Shown: in pieces, positions 1-8,242 of the stretch
How positions within the stretch are numbered: position 1 is the stretch's first letter
How the letters are laid out: each line of letters starts with the position of its first letter
Notes under the pieces: model-generated
Seen by the model: the letters and a program-made list of their open reading frames with translations, nothing else
The model's database searches: none
Told to the model about the DNA's origin: nothing
Source: CAVWDI01 sp963753725
Lineage (GTDB): Bacteria; Chloroflexota; Anaerolineae; Anaerolineales; UBA4823
Reading direction: 5' to 3'
DNA: 64,000 bases
Assembly (NCBI GenBank): GCA_963753725.1
Contig: CAVWDI010000001.1
Span: 62,001-126,000, forward strand
Position numbers and translations under genes: made by a program

Positions 1-189
1 TACAAGGCCACAAACCGCAACTAATTTTGGGTTCATTGGAGGAGGGTACATCATATAAGGAATTTTTTTGTACGCGTTTGTATGTGCTTTCCCCATGAAA
101 GCATAACCCAGCATGCCGATACCAAGATCCGGTATCTCCTGTTCGGATTTTGCTCCTGCCATTGTGGTGAATCCAGTTTCTTCGCTCAT
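1..189 (-). CDS. Gfo/Idh/MocA family oxidoreductase, N-terminal fragment
   Basis: The first 63 codons of an NAD(P)-dependent sugar dehydrogenase that runs off the left edge of the window. The translation contains GIGMLGYAFMGKAH, the Rossmann glycine motif of this family, about 22 residues from the start, followed by NAYKK, a common form of the family's N-terminus. An AGGAG ribosome site lies 10 bases before the ATG. It is the last visible gene of the minus-strand transporter/isomerase operon, 100 bp after the preceding gene, so it probably oxidises a sugar or inositol-type substrate imported by that transporter. The substrate cannot be read from this fragment. Confidence 0.85.
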   Translation of the reverse strand, partial: MSEETGFTTMAGAKSEQEIPDLGIGMLGYAFMGKAHTNAYKKIPYMMYPPPMNPKLVAVCGLV

Positions 190-289
190 TTCAAATTATC
201 TCCTGATCAAAATTCAATTCCTATTAAGCAATTGGTCAGTCTCAAAGCAAACAAACAATCTGATATTCGTATACTCTTACTAATTGTTT

Positions 290-1291
290 TTACTCACTCG
301 AAAAGGCTGCATCAAATGCGACCTGTGAAGGCGTAAAATCCTGTTTACGGATCATTGCAAGCGCTTCCGGAGCGCCCCAATCACGATCCATTCCCGAATC
401 CTCCCACTCGATCGACAGTGGACCAGCATAACCAATACGATTGAGCGCTCTAATAATTTGATCCCATTTCACATCACCTCTACCGGGAGAAACAAAATCC
501 CACCCGCGTCTGGAATCGCCAAAATCCAGATGTGAAGACAGGATGCTGTTTCTTCCAGTCAGCTGCACTCTGGAATCTTTAACATGCATATGCCAGATGC
601 GATCACCAAACTCATCGATAAACTCAACTGGATCAATAAACTGATGGATAAAGTGGCTTGGATCAAAGTTGAACCCGAAAGCTGGGTGACCATCTAATGC
701 ATCCAGTGCACGTTGAGAGGTGATAATGTCATAAGCGATTTCAGTCGGGTGCACTTCTAGACCATATTTGACTTTGTTTTCACTGAATACATCCATTATC
801 GGCTTCCAGCGTGCCGCGAAATCTTCATACCCCTTATCGATATCTGCCTGGCCGGTGGGCGGGAAAAAATAAAAATTTTTCCAAACGGCGCTTCCCGTAA
901 ATCCATTCACAACGTCCACACCAAATAATTTGGCCGCTTTGGCAGTATCTTTTAATTCCTGCGCGCAGCGCTGGCGCACGCCTTCAGGATCACCATCCCC
1001 CCATAATCGCTCAGGCAGTATACTTTTATGTCTTCCATCGATCGGATCATCCGCGACACATTGACCCACCAGGTGGGTGCTGATTGCAAAGCACTTCAGA
1101 TTGTATTTATTGAGGATGTCCCATCGACTCTGAACATAGCTGTCATCTTCCAGAGCTTTATCTACTTCAAAATGATCACCCCAACAAGCCAGTTCAAGAC
1201 CATCAAAACCCCAATCACTGACTTTTTTGGCCAAATCTTCCAAGGTTAAGTCAGCCCACTGCCCTGTAAATAAAGTTACTGGTCTTCCCAT
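290..1291 (-). CDS. Sugar phosphate isomerase/epimerase, xylose isomerase-like TIM barrel
   Basis: 333 residues with an AP-endonuclease-2/xylose isomerase-like TIM barrel. The four expected metal ligands are visible in order: Glu in GLEVHP, Asp in NFDPSH, His in MHVKDS and Glu in IEWEDSG. It belongs to the minus-strand operon between the D-tagatose 3-epimerase family gene (72 bp upstream) and the Gfo/Idh/MocA gene (100 bp downstream). Pairs of this barrel with Gfo/Idh dehydrogenases are typical of sugar and inositol catabolism in which a keto intermediate is made and then isomerised. The exact substrate is unknown. Confidence 0.88.
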   Translation of the reverse strand: MGRPVTLFTGQWADLTLEDLAKKVSDWGFDGLELACWGDHFEVDKALEDDSYVQSRWDILNKYNLKCFAISTHLVGQCVADDPIDGRHKSILPERLWGDGDPEGVRQRCAQELKDTAKAAKLFGVDVVNGFTGSAVWKNFYFFPPTGQADIDKGYEDFAARWKPIMDVFSENKVKYGLEVHPTEIAYDIITSQRALDALDGHPAFGFNFDPSHFIHQFIDPVEFIDEFGDRIWHMHVKDSRVQLTGRNSILSSHLDFGDSRRGWDFVSPGRGDVKWDQIIRALNRIGYAGPLSIEWEDSGMDRDWGAPEALAMIRKQDFTPSQVAFDAAFSSE

Positions 1292-1363
1292 TATCTTTCT
1301 CCTTATATTAAATATTATTGTTTTAACAAGAACAAAAAATCAACTTCAAATCAGGCTTGTAAC

Positions 1364-2212
1364 TTATGCCATCAATTCCTTCAAGAACTTAATTCCATCT
1401 TCTGCAAGTGAATCAGGACTGGATGCAAGCGGACGCCAAATGGCGGCTGCGCGTGCAATACTTTTAACTTTGGGTGTAAAGGACTCGATGACTAACGGTC
1501 CCTCATAATCTATGTCTTTCAACCCTATTCTTACTTCTTCCCATCTCACTTGACCGCTGCCGGGCGCACCGCGATCGTTTTCACAGGTATGAACTTGAAT
1601 CAAACGTGTACCGACGTTTTTGATGGCTTCCTCCAGTGATTTCTCTTCGATATTCATGTGGAATGTGTCCAGCATGATCCCACATGCAGCGCTGTCAACC
1701 CTATCGACCACTTCAATTGCCTGCTCCGCCAGATTTATAAAACTTGTCTCGAAGCGGTTCAAGGGTTCAACGCCTAATCGAACGCCGTGACCTTCTGCAT
1801 AATTAGAAAGTTCACTTAAGTTCTCGACTAATAAATCCAGGTCTTTGGCGCGATCTTCAGGTGTTTGCTGCCATGTACGGCCAACTGCGGAATAGAGCGG
1901 TCCTACCAGGTTAGTCGCTCCAAGGATTTCGCAAGCATCGATACACCCCTTAAGATAATTCATCCCATTATCACGGATTGCCTTATCTTCGTGTATCAAA
2001 TCACGATCAGGTCCCATAGCAGCGCATGCGCTTACCAACAACCCATTGTCTTTGATGATCTCAGCGGATTCATTGAATTCGAGATCATCCAGGCTTTCGA
2101 GAGGCGCTTCAATCCAATCGAAACCCAATGATTTAACTTTGGGAGCCAGCTCCTTCAACACTTCCGTGGTGAGAGGCGATGTCCACACCCATGTATTTAC
2201 ACCATACTTCAT
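1364..2212 (-). CDS. D-tagatose/L-ribulose 3-epimerase family protein
   Basis: 282 residues of the ketose 3-epimerase family. Glu149 (GVEPLNRFET), Asp182 (LDTFHMN), His208 (QVHTC) and Glu243 (VIESF) have the same spacing, to the residue, as the known metal ligands of D-tagatose 3-epimerase, and the ENDRG loop after the histidine is also typical. I place the start at the ATG at 2212, 8 bases after an AAAGGAG site, rather than at the TTG one codon earlier. It lies 34 bp after the ATPase genes of the same operon, so it probably epimerises a ketose that enters through that transporter. Ketose epimerases of this family are often promiscuous. Confidence 0.9.
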   Translation of the reverse strand: MKYGVNTWVWTSPLTTEVLKELAPKVKSLGFDWIEAPLESLDDLEFNESAEIIKDNGLLVSACAAMGPDRDLIHEDKAIRDNGMNYLKGCIDACEILGATNLVGPLYSAVGRTWQQTPEDRAKDLDLLVENLSELSNYAEGHGVRLGVEPLNRFETSFINLAEQAIEVVDRVDSAACGIMLDTFHMNIEEKSLEEAIKNVGTRLIQVHTCENDRGAPGSGQVRWEEVRIGLKDIDYEGPLVIESFTPKVKSIARAAAIWRPLASSPDSLAEDGIKFLKELMA

Positions 2213-2246
2213 CAATTTTTCTCCTTTCGATTTATTTCACATTTTC

Positions 2247-3308
2247 TCAGCACAAAAGGCTGATCCCTTCGTCATCGAAACAATACAGCCTTTCCTGAGT
2301 GATATCAAATTTGACATTTTCTCCGATCTTGAATTCAGTCATCCCAGGGATCAGGCTTAATAACGTCTGCTCACCAGAAGTCAAATGCAGGATTGTTTCA
2401 ACTCCCAATGGTTCCAAAAGGGTTAGCGCACCCTCGAATTCACCTTCTGAGTTGAGTTTCACGTCTTCAGGGCGAATGCCCAGCAGGAAATCTGCAGGAG
2501 GATCCCAACCTTCCGGCAAGGATATTTTCAATTTACTATCTTTCACCAAAAGTTTGCCGTTTTCCCGGGCTGCATTCACCAGATTGATACGCGGTGTACC
2601 AACCAATTCTGCAACAAAAGTTGTCGCCGGACGGTCATATATATCATCAGGCGTTCCAATTTGGATTATGCATCCTTTATTTAACACAGCTATTCGATCC
2701 GCCATTGTGAGCGCTTCGATTTGATCATGCGTGACAAATAAAGTTGTACTCTCCTGAGTTTTCTGGATATGCTGCAGTTCAACCCTCAGCGATTCCCGCA
2801 GTTTCGCATCCAGATTGGACAGAGGTTCGTCCATAAGATAAATACGCGGATCTCGAACAATCGCCCGTCCGAGTGAAACACGCTGCATTTCACCACCTGA
2901 CAGATGGGCGCATTTTCGTTCAAGTAAAGAAGTAATTTGCAATATCTCTGCTGTTTCCTCAATTTGTACCCGAATATCCTTTTCATCGACTTTCCGCATA
3001 GGAGAACGCAATGGAAAAGCCAGGTTATCGTAAACGGTCATTGTTGGATAAAGCGAATACTGCTGGAAAACGAATGCCACATCACGGTCTGCCGGAGTTA
3101 ACTCGTCGACTGATTCACCATCAAAAAAAATTGAACCTTCTTCTGGTTTGGTTAATCCAGCAATGCAGCGTAATGTAGTTGTTTTTCCTGCTCCTGTAGG
3201 TCCGAGCAGAACAAAAAATTCGCCGTTTTTTACTTCGAATGAGACATCATTTAAGGCTGTCACACCTGGGAATTCTTTCTTTATATTTCGAAGTTCCAGA
3301 TCGCTCAC
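2247..3308 (-). CDS. Sugar ABC transporter ATPase (CUT1, MalK/UgpC type), second copy
   Basis: 353-residue nucleotide-binding subunit. Walker A GPTGAGKT is at 36-43, the Q-loop near 82, signature LSGGE at 136-140, Walker B YLMDEP at 157-162 and the switch His at 194. The C-terminal third is the regulatory OB/TOBE region typical of MalK. It directly follows another ATPase of the same class (19 bp gap) in the same operon. With two permeases upstream, the two ATPases most simply form a heterodimer, which is unusual for CUT1 systems where one MalK homodimer is the rule. The signature here is LSGGE with EMQR, while the partner has LSGGD with QQR. Confidence 0.92.
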   Translation of the reverse strand: MSDLELRNIKKEFPGVTALNDVSFEVKNGEFFVLLGPTGAGKTTTLRCIAGLTKPEEGSIFFDGESVDELTPADRDVAFVFQQYSLYPTMTVYDNLAFPLRSPMRKVDEKDIRVQIEETAEILQITSLLERKCAHLSGGEMQRVSLGRAIVRDPRIYLMDEPLSNLDAKLRESLRVELQHIQKTQESTTLFVTHDQIEALTMADRIAVLNKGCIIQIGTPDDIYDRPATTFVAELVGTPRINLVNAARENGKLLVKDSKLKISLPEGWDPPADFLLGIRPEDVKLNSEGEFEGALTLLEPLGVETILHLTSGEQTLLSLIPGMTEFKIGENVKFDITQERLYCFDDEGISLLC

Positions 3309-3327
3309 TGGACCACCTCCCGTCTTG

Positions 3328-4404
3328 TTATTGCATTTTCGGATGCGGGGTTAAAAATCTCACCATTTGGGAATCAAGATTAAATCGGATATCTTCCCCT
3401 ATAGCATATTTAACCCTACGGTCGGCGCGAATATGTACAATATCATGCTCGTTCATATTAATATGAAGCATGCTGTAAGCGCCGTGCATATCAACCGCAT
3501 ATACATTTCCAACCAGGTTTCCATCTTGATCTACCGCTGCTGATTCTGGGCGGAAACCTACGATCAAATCCTCCGAACCATTTAAGGATTGTTTCAAGGT
3601 ATCGCGCCAATCTCCTGGAACTTCATAGCGGTTGTCCATGCCTGGCATCTTCACTGCTCCTTCAGAAAATGCACCATGGACCAGATTCATACCAGGACTA
3701 CCGATAAAATTTGCCACGAAAAGATTCGCCGGTTTGTAATAAACCTCGTTAGGAGTTCCAGTTTGCTGGATAACTGCCTCGGACATCACCACAATTCGGT
3801 CGCCTAATGCCATCGCTTCAACCTGATCGTGTGTAACATAGACACTGGTTGCATTCTGATCAATGTGCAGGCGTTTGATCTCCGCACGCATGGATTCACG
3901 GAAATCAGCATCTAACGCGCCCAATGGCTCATCCATTAAAAACGCCGCTGGACGCCGTACCAGAGCACGCGCCAGCGCCACCCGCTGCTGGTCACCCCCA
4001 CTGAGTTTCCCTGGTCGCGCTTTGAGCAAATGCTGGATCTGGAGCACTTCCACAACCTCGTCCACCCTTTGATTAATTAATCTGCGCGATTCTCCCTCCG
4101 CTTGTAAAGGAAAGGCGATATTCTGGCGCACATTTATGTGTGGATAAAGCGCATACAACTGGAATACAAATGCGATATCCCTTTCACTGGGGTGCAGCCA
4201 GGTGATGTTTTTGCCATCTAAAAGGATTGTTCCACCGGTAACTGTCTCCAGACCTGAGATCATGCGTAAAGTGGTGGTTTTTCCACAGCCGGATGGCCCC
4301 AATAAGACCACAAACTCGCCATCTTCTATCGTGAGATCTAAAGGTTTTACCGCATGTAACTCGCCGAACTTCTTCTCAACTTGTTGGAGCTCAATTTCTG
4401 CCAT
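3328..4404 (-). CDS. Sugar ABC transporter ATPase (CUT1, MalK/UgpC type), first copy
   Basis: 358-residue nucleotide-binding subunit. Walker A GPSGCGKT is at 36-43, signature LSGGD at 134-138 and Walker B FLMDEP at 155-160, followed by the H-loop VTHDQ and a C-terminal TOBE-type domain. It follows the two permease genes (54 bp gap) and precedes its paralogue in a minus-strand operon. It powers uptake of the sugar captured by the lipoprotein at 6700-8109. The two ATPases are clearly different sequences rather than a fresh duplication, which suggests long-standing division of labour. Confidence 0.93.
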   Translation of the reverse strand: MAEIELQQVEKKFGELHAVKPLDLTIEDGEFVVLLGPSGCGKTTTLRMISGLETVTGGTILLDGKNITWLHPSERDIAFVFQLYALYPHINVRQNIAFPLQAEGESRRLINQRVDEVVEVLQIQHLLKARPGKLSGGDQQRVALARALVRRPAAFLMDEPLGALDADFRESMRAEIKRLHIDQNATSVYVTHDQVEAMALGDRIVVMSEAVIQQTGTPNEVYYKPANLFVANFIGSPGMNLVHGAFSEGAVKMPGMDNRYEVPGDWRDTLKQSLNGSEDLIVGFRPESAAVDQDGNLVGNVYAVDMHGAYSMLHINMNEHDIVHIRADRRVKYAIGEDIRFNLDSQMVRFLTPHPKMQ

Positions 4405-4458
4405 ATTATCTCTCGAATTTCCTGGTTATATTCCCAACCAAATTTACTGACTTTGGTA

Positions 4459-5463
4459 TTATTTACGCACAGCGCCAAAAGTAACGCCGCGCAGCAAATA
4501 ATTTCGCAGTGCGAACACAATAATCACAACTGGGATCAAGAAACCTAAACTTCCTGCCGCAATTGCCGACCATTCAATACCGCCTCTACCGAGCATCGTT
4601 GCGATGCTGGGGGGCGCAGTCCGCGCGTTATCACTGGTCAGCATAAGTGCAAACGCATATTCGTTCCAGGCAAATATTAAACAGAAAACGGTTGTAGCTG
4701 CGATACCTGTGATTGCCTGAGGAAGCACAATTTTATAAAATGTTTGCCAGCGTGAATAACCATCAACTAGCGCAGCCTCTTCATACTCGATCGGAATTTC
4801 ATCGATGAAACCTTTCAGCAACCATACAGCCAGTGAAAGGTTAAAAACGGTATACAGCAGAATCATCCCAAGATGGGTGTCATTCAAATTTAACTGGCGG
4901 AACATCAAGAACAAGGGAATTGTGACCACAACCGCAGGCAGCATCCTGGTACTCAGAATGAAAAACAAAAGATCGTCTTTTCCGAGCACATCAAATCTGC
5001 TGAAAGCATATGCTGCAAACAATCCTAATCCCACAGAAAAAATGGTTGACAGACCAGCAATGATAAATGAATTCTTCAGACGATTTACATAATCGCTTGG
5101 TCCTGTCACTTCCTGTCCTGCTTCAAAGGCGACCTGTTCGACAAGATTAAGATCACCTGTCTCTGCGGCGGCTTTGAATTCCTCCTGGCGGGCTTTGGCT
5201 ACAACCGCCCGTTCAGTAAACAAGAACACAAAACCCTCCAATGAAGGTTTGAACACAACAGTTGGCGGAGAGGAAACGATATCCGACCTTGCCTTAAAAG
5301 CAGTCATCAACATAACGAATACCGGGATGAGCATGACAATTGCGATAATAATAACAATCAGCGCTCGCAATTTACCCATGATGCGAGATTTTGGACTGAC
5401 TTTATCTACTCGGGTAGCTTCTGTTACCGGATAACCAGGGCCTTCTTCACGAAAATTGGACAT
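4459..5463 (-). CDS. Carbohydrate ABC transporter permease, MalG type
   Basis: 334-residue inner-membrane subunit with about six membrane segments. The EAA loop that contacts the ATPase is visible as EEAALVDGYSRW, followed by FYKIVLPQ. It is longer than the usual ~280 residues because the first external loop carries an extra charged stretch near residues 85-120 (rich in Ala, Glu and Lys). It overlaps the operon logic of the neighbouring MalF-type permease (3 bp gap), so the two are translationally coupled and form the transport channel. Confidence 0.93.
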   Translation of the reverse strand: MSNFREEGPGYPVTEATRVDKVSPKSRIMGKLRALIVIIIAIVMLIPVFVMLMTAFKARSDIVSSPPTVVFKPSLEGFVFLFTERAVVAKARQEEFKAAAETGDLNLVEQVAFEAGQEVTGPSDYVNRLKNSFIIAGLSTIFSVGLGLFAAYAFSRFDVLGKDDLLFFILSTRMLPAVVVTIPLFLMFRQLNLNDTHLGMILLYTVFNLSLAVWLLKGFIDEIPIEYEEAALVDGYSRWQTFYKIVLPQAITGIAATTVFCLIFAWNEYAFALMLTSDNARTAPPSIATMLGRGGIEWSAIAAGSLGFLIPVVIIVFALRNYLLRGVTFGAVRK

Positions 5464-5466
5464 GGC

Positions 5467-6615
5467 TCAATCCTCTCCTTTCATCTGATTCAGATACCGG
5501 ATGTAAAGGTTGCTGACTGCTATGATAATAACTAAAATGATATATGCTAGAGCGCTTGCGCGCCCTGTGCGCCACTGTCCTAAGAAAGCTTGCCGGTATA
5601 GGTTTACGGATATCAACTCGGTCTGGTCCCCAGGACCACCTCCCGTCATACCCATCACAAGGTCGAAGGCTTTAAAAGCCTCAATGGTTCTGAACAATAT
5701 TGCGATTAGTAACAGTGGGGCGACTTGTGGAAGTGTAATTCTCCAGAATTGGAACCAGGAACTGGCTCGATCAATAGCGGCGGCTTCGTACAGGTAATCT
5801 GGAATAGCCTTCAGACCGGACAATACCAGGAGCATGACGAACGGGCTCCACATCCAAACATCTACGATAACGACTGCCCATAATGCCAGTCCTGGAACTG
5901 GATCTCCAGCGAACCGGCTGGCCAGCATATCCGGTGCGGTTGAAGGGTTAAAAAATCCACCTAGAAATCCAAATATACTAAAGTCGTTAAAGTATGCGAT
6001 TAACCCAACTATGCCAAATAATCCAAAGAAAATGCCTAATAATAGTAGATATATCCTTCTCTTTAAGAAATACCTCTTGAGAATAAAATAGGTTGCGAAT
6101 AAGCTAGCGATAAAAAAAGCTAAGAATAAGTATTTAGTAAATCCAATCAATAAATTAAAAAATCCAAAAGTGGGGTTGTACATTAACTTCCAGAACAGAC
6201 CCACGACTACTGGTGATATCATCATTGGGATCAGTATCAGGGTCGTCAATAAACCGCTGCCTTTAAACTTATGATTCACCAGCATCGCCAGACCGAAACC
6301 CACCAGGGTCTGAAGACCAACCGAAAGTAGGGCAAAGCGACCAGTAGTGGCAAAATATTTCCATAGCAACTCATCATTGAGAATTTTTGAAAAATTCTCG
6401 AACGCCACCCACTGCGGCTGCTGCCGTGTAATCGCCGAATAATCCGTAAATCCAAGATAAAGGCTGTAAAAAAGCGGGAACACATTCATCGCTATCAACA
6501 ACAGCAATGCCGGCCAGACAAACAGATTGACGATTGAACGGTCGCTCAACTGCCTGCGTTTGGTTTCCTTCTGATTAGATTGTTCCGCAACTGCTTGAGA
6601 TCCATCTATTGACAT
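5467..6615 (-). CDS. Carbohydrate ABC transporter permease, MalF/UgpA type, with extra membrane segment insertion
   Basis: 382-residue permease with the EAA loop YEAAAIDRASSW and FWRITLPQ near the C-terminus. The family is normally ~300 residues. The surplus is one block of about 70-80 residues, roughly residues 158-230, placed where relatives have a short external loop between WKLMYNP and the GLALWAVVIVDVW segment. The block is strongly hydrophobic (stretches near 160-178 and 187-208) and its DNA, about 5925-6145, is visibly more AT-rich than the flanks. It could add two or three membrane helices. The reading frame is open throughout. It is coupled to the MalG-type gene. Confidence 0.9.
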   Translation of the reverse strand: MSIDGSQAVAEQSNQKETKRRQLSDRSIVNLFVWPALLLLIAMNVFPLFYSLYLGFTDYSAITRQQPQWVAFENFSKILNDELLWKYFATTGRFALLSVGLQTLVGFGLAMLVNHKFKGSGLLTTLILIPMMISPVVVGLFWKLMYNPTFGFFNLLIGFTKYLFLAFFIASLFATYFILKRYFLKRRIYLLLLGIFFGLFGIVGLIAYFNDFSIFGFLGGFFNPSTAPDMLASRFAGDPVPGLALWAVVIVDVWMWSPFVMLLVLSGLKAIPDYLYEAAAIDRASSWFQFWRITLPQVAPLLLIAILFRTIEAFKAFDLVMGMTGGGPGDQTELISVNLYRQAFLGQWRTGRASALAYIILVIIIAVSNLYIRYLNQMKGED

Positions 6616-6651
6616 AGTTATGTCTCTTTCAAAAGATTATTCAAATGAATT

Positions 6652-6678
6652 TAGGGAGGTGGTTTGACCACCTCCCTA
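6652..6678 (-). other. Intercistronic hairpin after the sugar-binding protein gene
   Basis: A perfect 12-bp inverted repeat with a 3-base loop (arms TAGGGAGGTGGT and its complement) lies between the binding-protein gene and the permease genes. There is no T-run after it in the direction of transcription, so it is unlikely to be a full terminator. Hairpins in this position usually stabilise the upstream message or cause partial termination, giving more binding protein than permease. Confidence 0.75.
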
Positions 6679-6699
6679 TTGGTTGTTTACTTCTAGAGA

Positions 6700-8109
6700 C
6701 TACTCAATATAACCAGCATCCCGTAGGATAGCATCATGTTCTTCAGCAATCTGGTTCATCGTATCCTCGGCTGTACCAACGCCTTCAACAATGAATTGGC
6801 TGAGCAATCGTTGAGTTACTTCAAGCAGCTCACCATACTCTGGAATATTCCAGAAGTCCTTTACAAAGGTCATGGTTTCTGCGAAAGCAGGATTGAAGGG
6901 AGTTGCGTTCAAGAACTCATCCGACTCTACAACACTGTTATTCGTTGAGTATCCACCCAATGAAGCAAATTGAGCCTGGATTTCATCCTGGGCGTACCAT
7001 TCAATGAAGTCAAATGCAGCCTGCTTGCGTTCTTCGGGGATATAGGAAATTACGCTCATCCCCTGGCCTCCCAGGGCAGCATGCTGTGCTCCACCTGGAC
7101 CGGCTGGATTGGGGAAGTAACCCGTTACATCAGCATATTCGCTGATTTCAGGGCTGGCCAATGCTGGTAAGAAAGCGAAGTAGTTCATGATCATCGCCGC
7201 CTGCCCACCGATCATGGCATCATTGGTCTCTGTGAAGAAAGCGTTGCTGAGACCGGGTACCTGGCAGCACTCGTACAGGTCGCGGTAGAACTGGACAGAT
7301 TCAATGTTCTCAGGGGAGTTCACCACACCCATTACATTGTTGTTCTCATCCTTCCAGTCACCACCCCAGCTGAACATGGTGTTCTCGACGCCCATGGTGA
7401 TGGCATCATAGTCCTTCTGGGTATAGATCGCCACGCCGTACATGCCCTCATCAGGGTTGGTTAAGAAATTAGCGATATCCCATAATTCATCGTAGGTTTT
7501 GGGAACATCCAGGGGATATCCGTATTCCTCTTCGAATGCAGCCATATTATCTGGATCCTCGAACAGGTCCTTGCGGTATGCCCAACCATCGGCATCACCT
7601 TCGGTTGGGTAACCCCAGTATTGACCAGAACCGGTTGGATATTCACCGTAGTAAGTCAGTGTAGCGGGAGTGACGGTATCTTTGATCCCAGTTTCGGTCA
7701 AGAAATCGGTCATCTCTACATAGTGACCCTGTGTTGCGCCCTGGCCAAGCCACTGGCTGTCGCCAATCACCATATCCCAGGCATCGCCGCCGGCAGCCAT
7801 CTCTGTGAAGAATCGGTCACCAAATGAACCCCAGGGTTCCTGGATCACGTTTACTTTCACGCCAGCGATATCTTCGTACTGATCGATGGTTTGCTGCAGC
7901 TGGTCGGCTGGGTCCCACTGTGCCCAAAGGATATTCAGCTCAGTAACTGCAGGAGCTTCTTCCATTGGCTCTTCAGCAACAGGTTCCTCTTCCATTGGTT
8001 CTTCCGCAGCTGGTTCTTCCGCTGCTGGGGGAGCTTCTGTCGGTTGCGCGCATGCTGTCAACACGAGCATAAATACGAGTGTCAATATTACTAAATATTT
8101 AAATCTCAT
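6700..8109 (-). CDS. Sugar ABC transporter substrate-binding lipoprotein (CUT1, extracellular solute-binding family 1)
   Basis: About 469 residues. A signal peptide ends in a lipobox (LVLTAC), followed by a low-complexity Ala/Glu/Pro/Met linker of about 35 residues, then a family 1 solute-binding domain with typical features (NILWAQWDP start, GGQAAMIMNY, ERKQAAFDFIEWYA). It captures an oligo- or monosaccharide outside the cell and feeds the two permeases downstream. I prefer the ATG at 8109 over the one at 8115 because AAGGAG sits only 3 bases before the first and 9 before the second. The hairpin after the gene may raise its expression relative to the rest of the operon. Confidence 0.93.
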   Translation of the reverse strand: MRFKYLVILTLVFMLVLTACAQPTEAPPAAEEPAAEEPMEEEPVAEEPMEEAPAVTELNILWAQWDPADQLQQTIDQYEDIAGVKVNVIQEPWGSFGDRFFTEMAAGGDAWDMVIGDSQWLGQGATQGHYVEMTDFLTETGIKDTVTPATLTYYGEYPTGSGQYWGYPTEGDADGWAYRKDLFEDPDNMAAFEEEYGYPLDVPKTYDELWDIANFLTNPDEGMYGVAIYTQKDYDAITMGVENTMFSWGGDWKDENNNVMGVVNSPENIESVQFYRDLYECCQVPGLSNAFFTETNDAMIGGQAAMIMNYFAFLPALASPEISEYADVTGYFPNPAGPGGAQHAALGGQGMSVISYIPEERKQAAFDFIEWYAQDEIQAQFASLGGYSTNNSVVESDEFLNATPFNPAFAETMTFVKDFWNIPEYGELLEVTQRLLSQFIVEGVGTAEDTMNQIAEEHDAILRDAGYIE

Positions 8110-8190
8110 TGTCATCTTCTCCTTAATTTTTTATCTTATTTTGATTTTGTTATCTGTTTGTAGAAGGATTATTTATTAATCGTCTTTGAT

Positions 8191-8202
8191 TCACCTCCTT
8201 TC
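8191..8202 (-). promoter_or_regulatory. Strong Shine-Dalgarno-like sequence without an adjacent gene
   Basis: AAAGGAGGTGA, nearly a full complement of the 16S rRNA 3' end, lies about 80 bases upstream of the binding-protein start with no substantial reading frame behind it; a frame beginning just before it encodes only about a dozen codons. A similar orphan site precedes the other binding-protein gene (29247-29256). It may act as a ribosome standby site or serve a leader peptide. Most of the rest of 8116-8242 is featureless apart from a 17-base palindrome at 8226-8242 directly after the ROK stop codon. Confidence 0.4.
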
Positions 8203-8242
8203 ATCAATTAACCATTTCCGAATTTAATCTTCATTGAAGATT

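Noticed and set aside
8226..8242. Palindrome AATCTTCA-T-TGAAGATT after the ROK stop codon
   Set aside because: It has a one-base centre and no T-run, so it is not a terminator, and no regulator can be linked to it.
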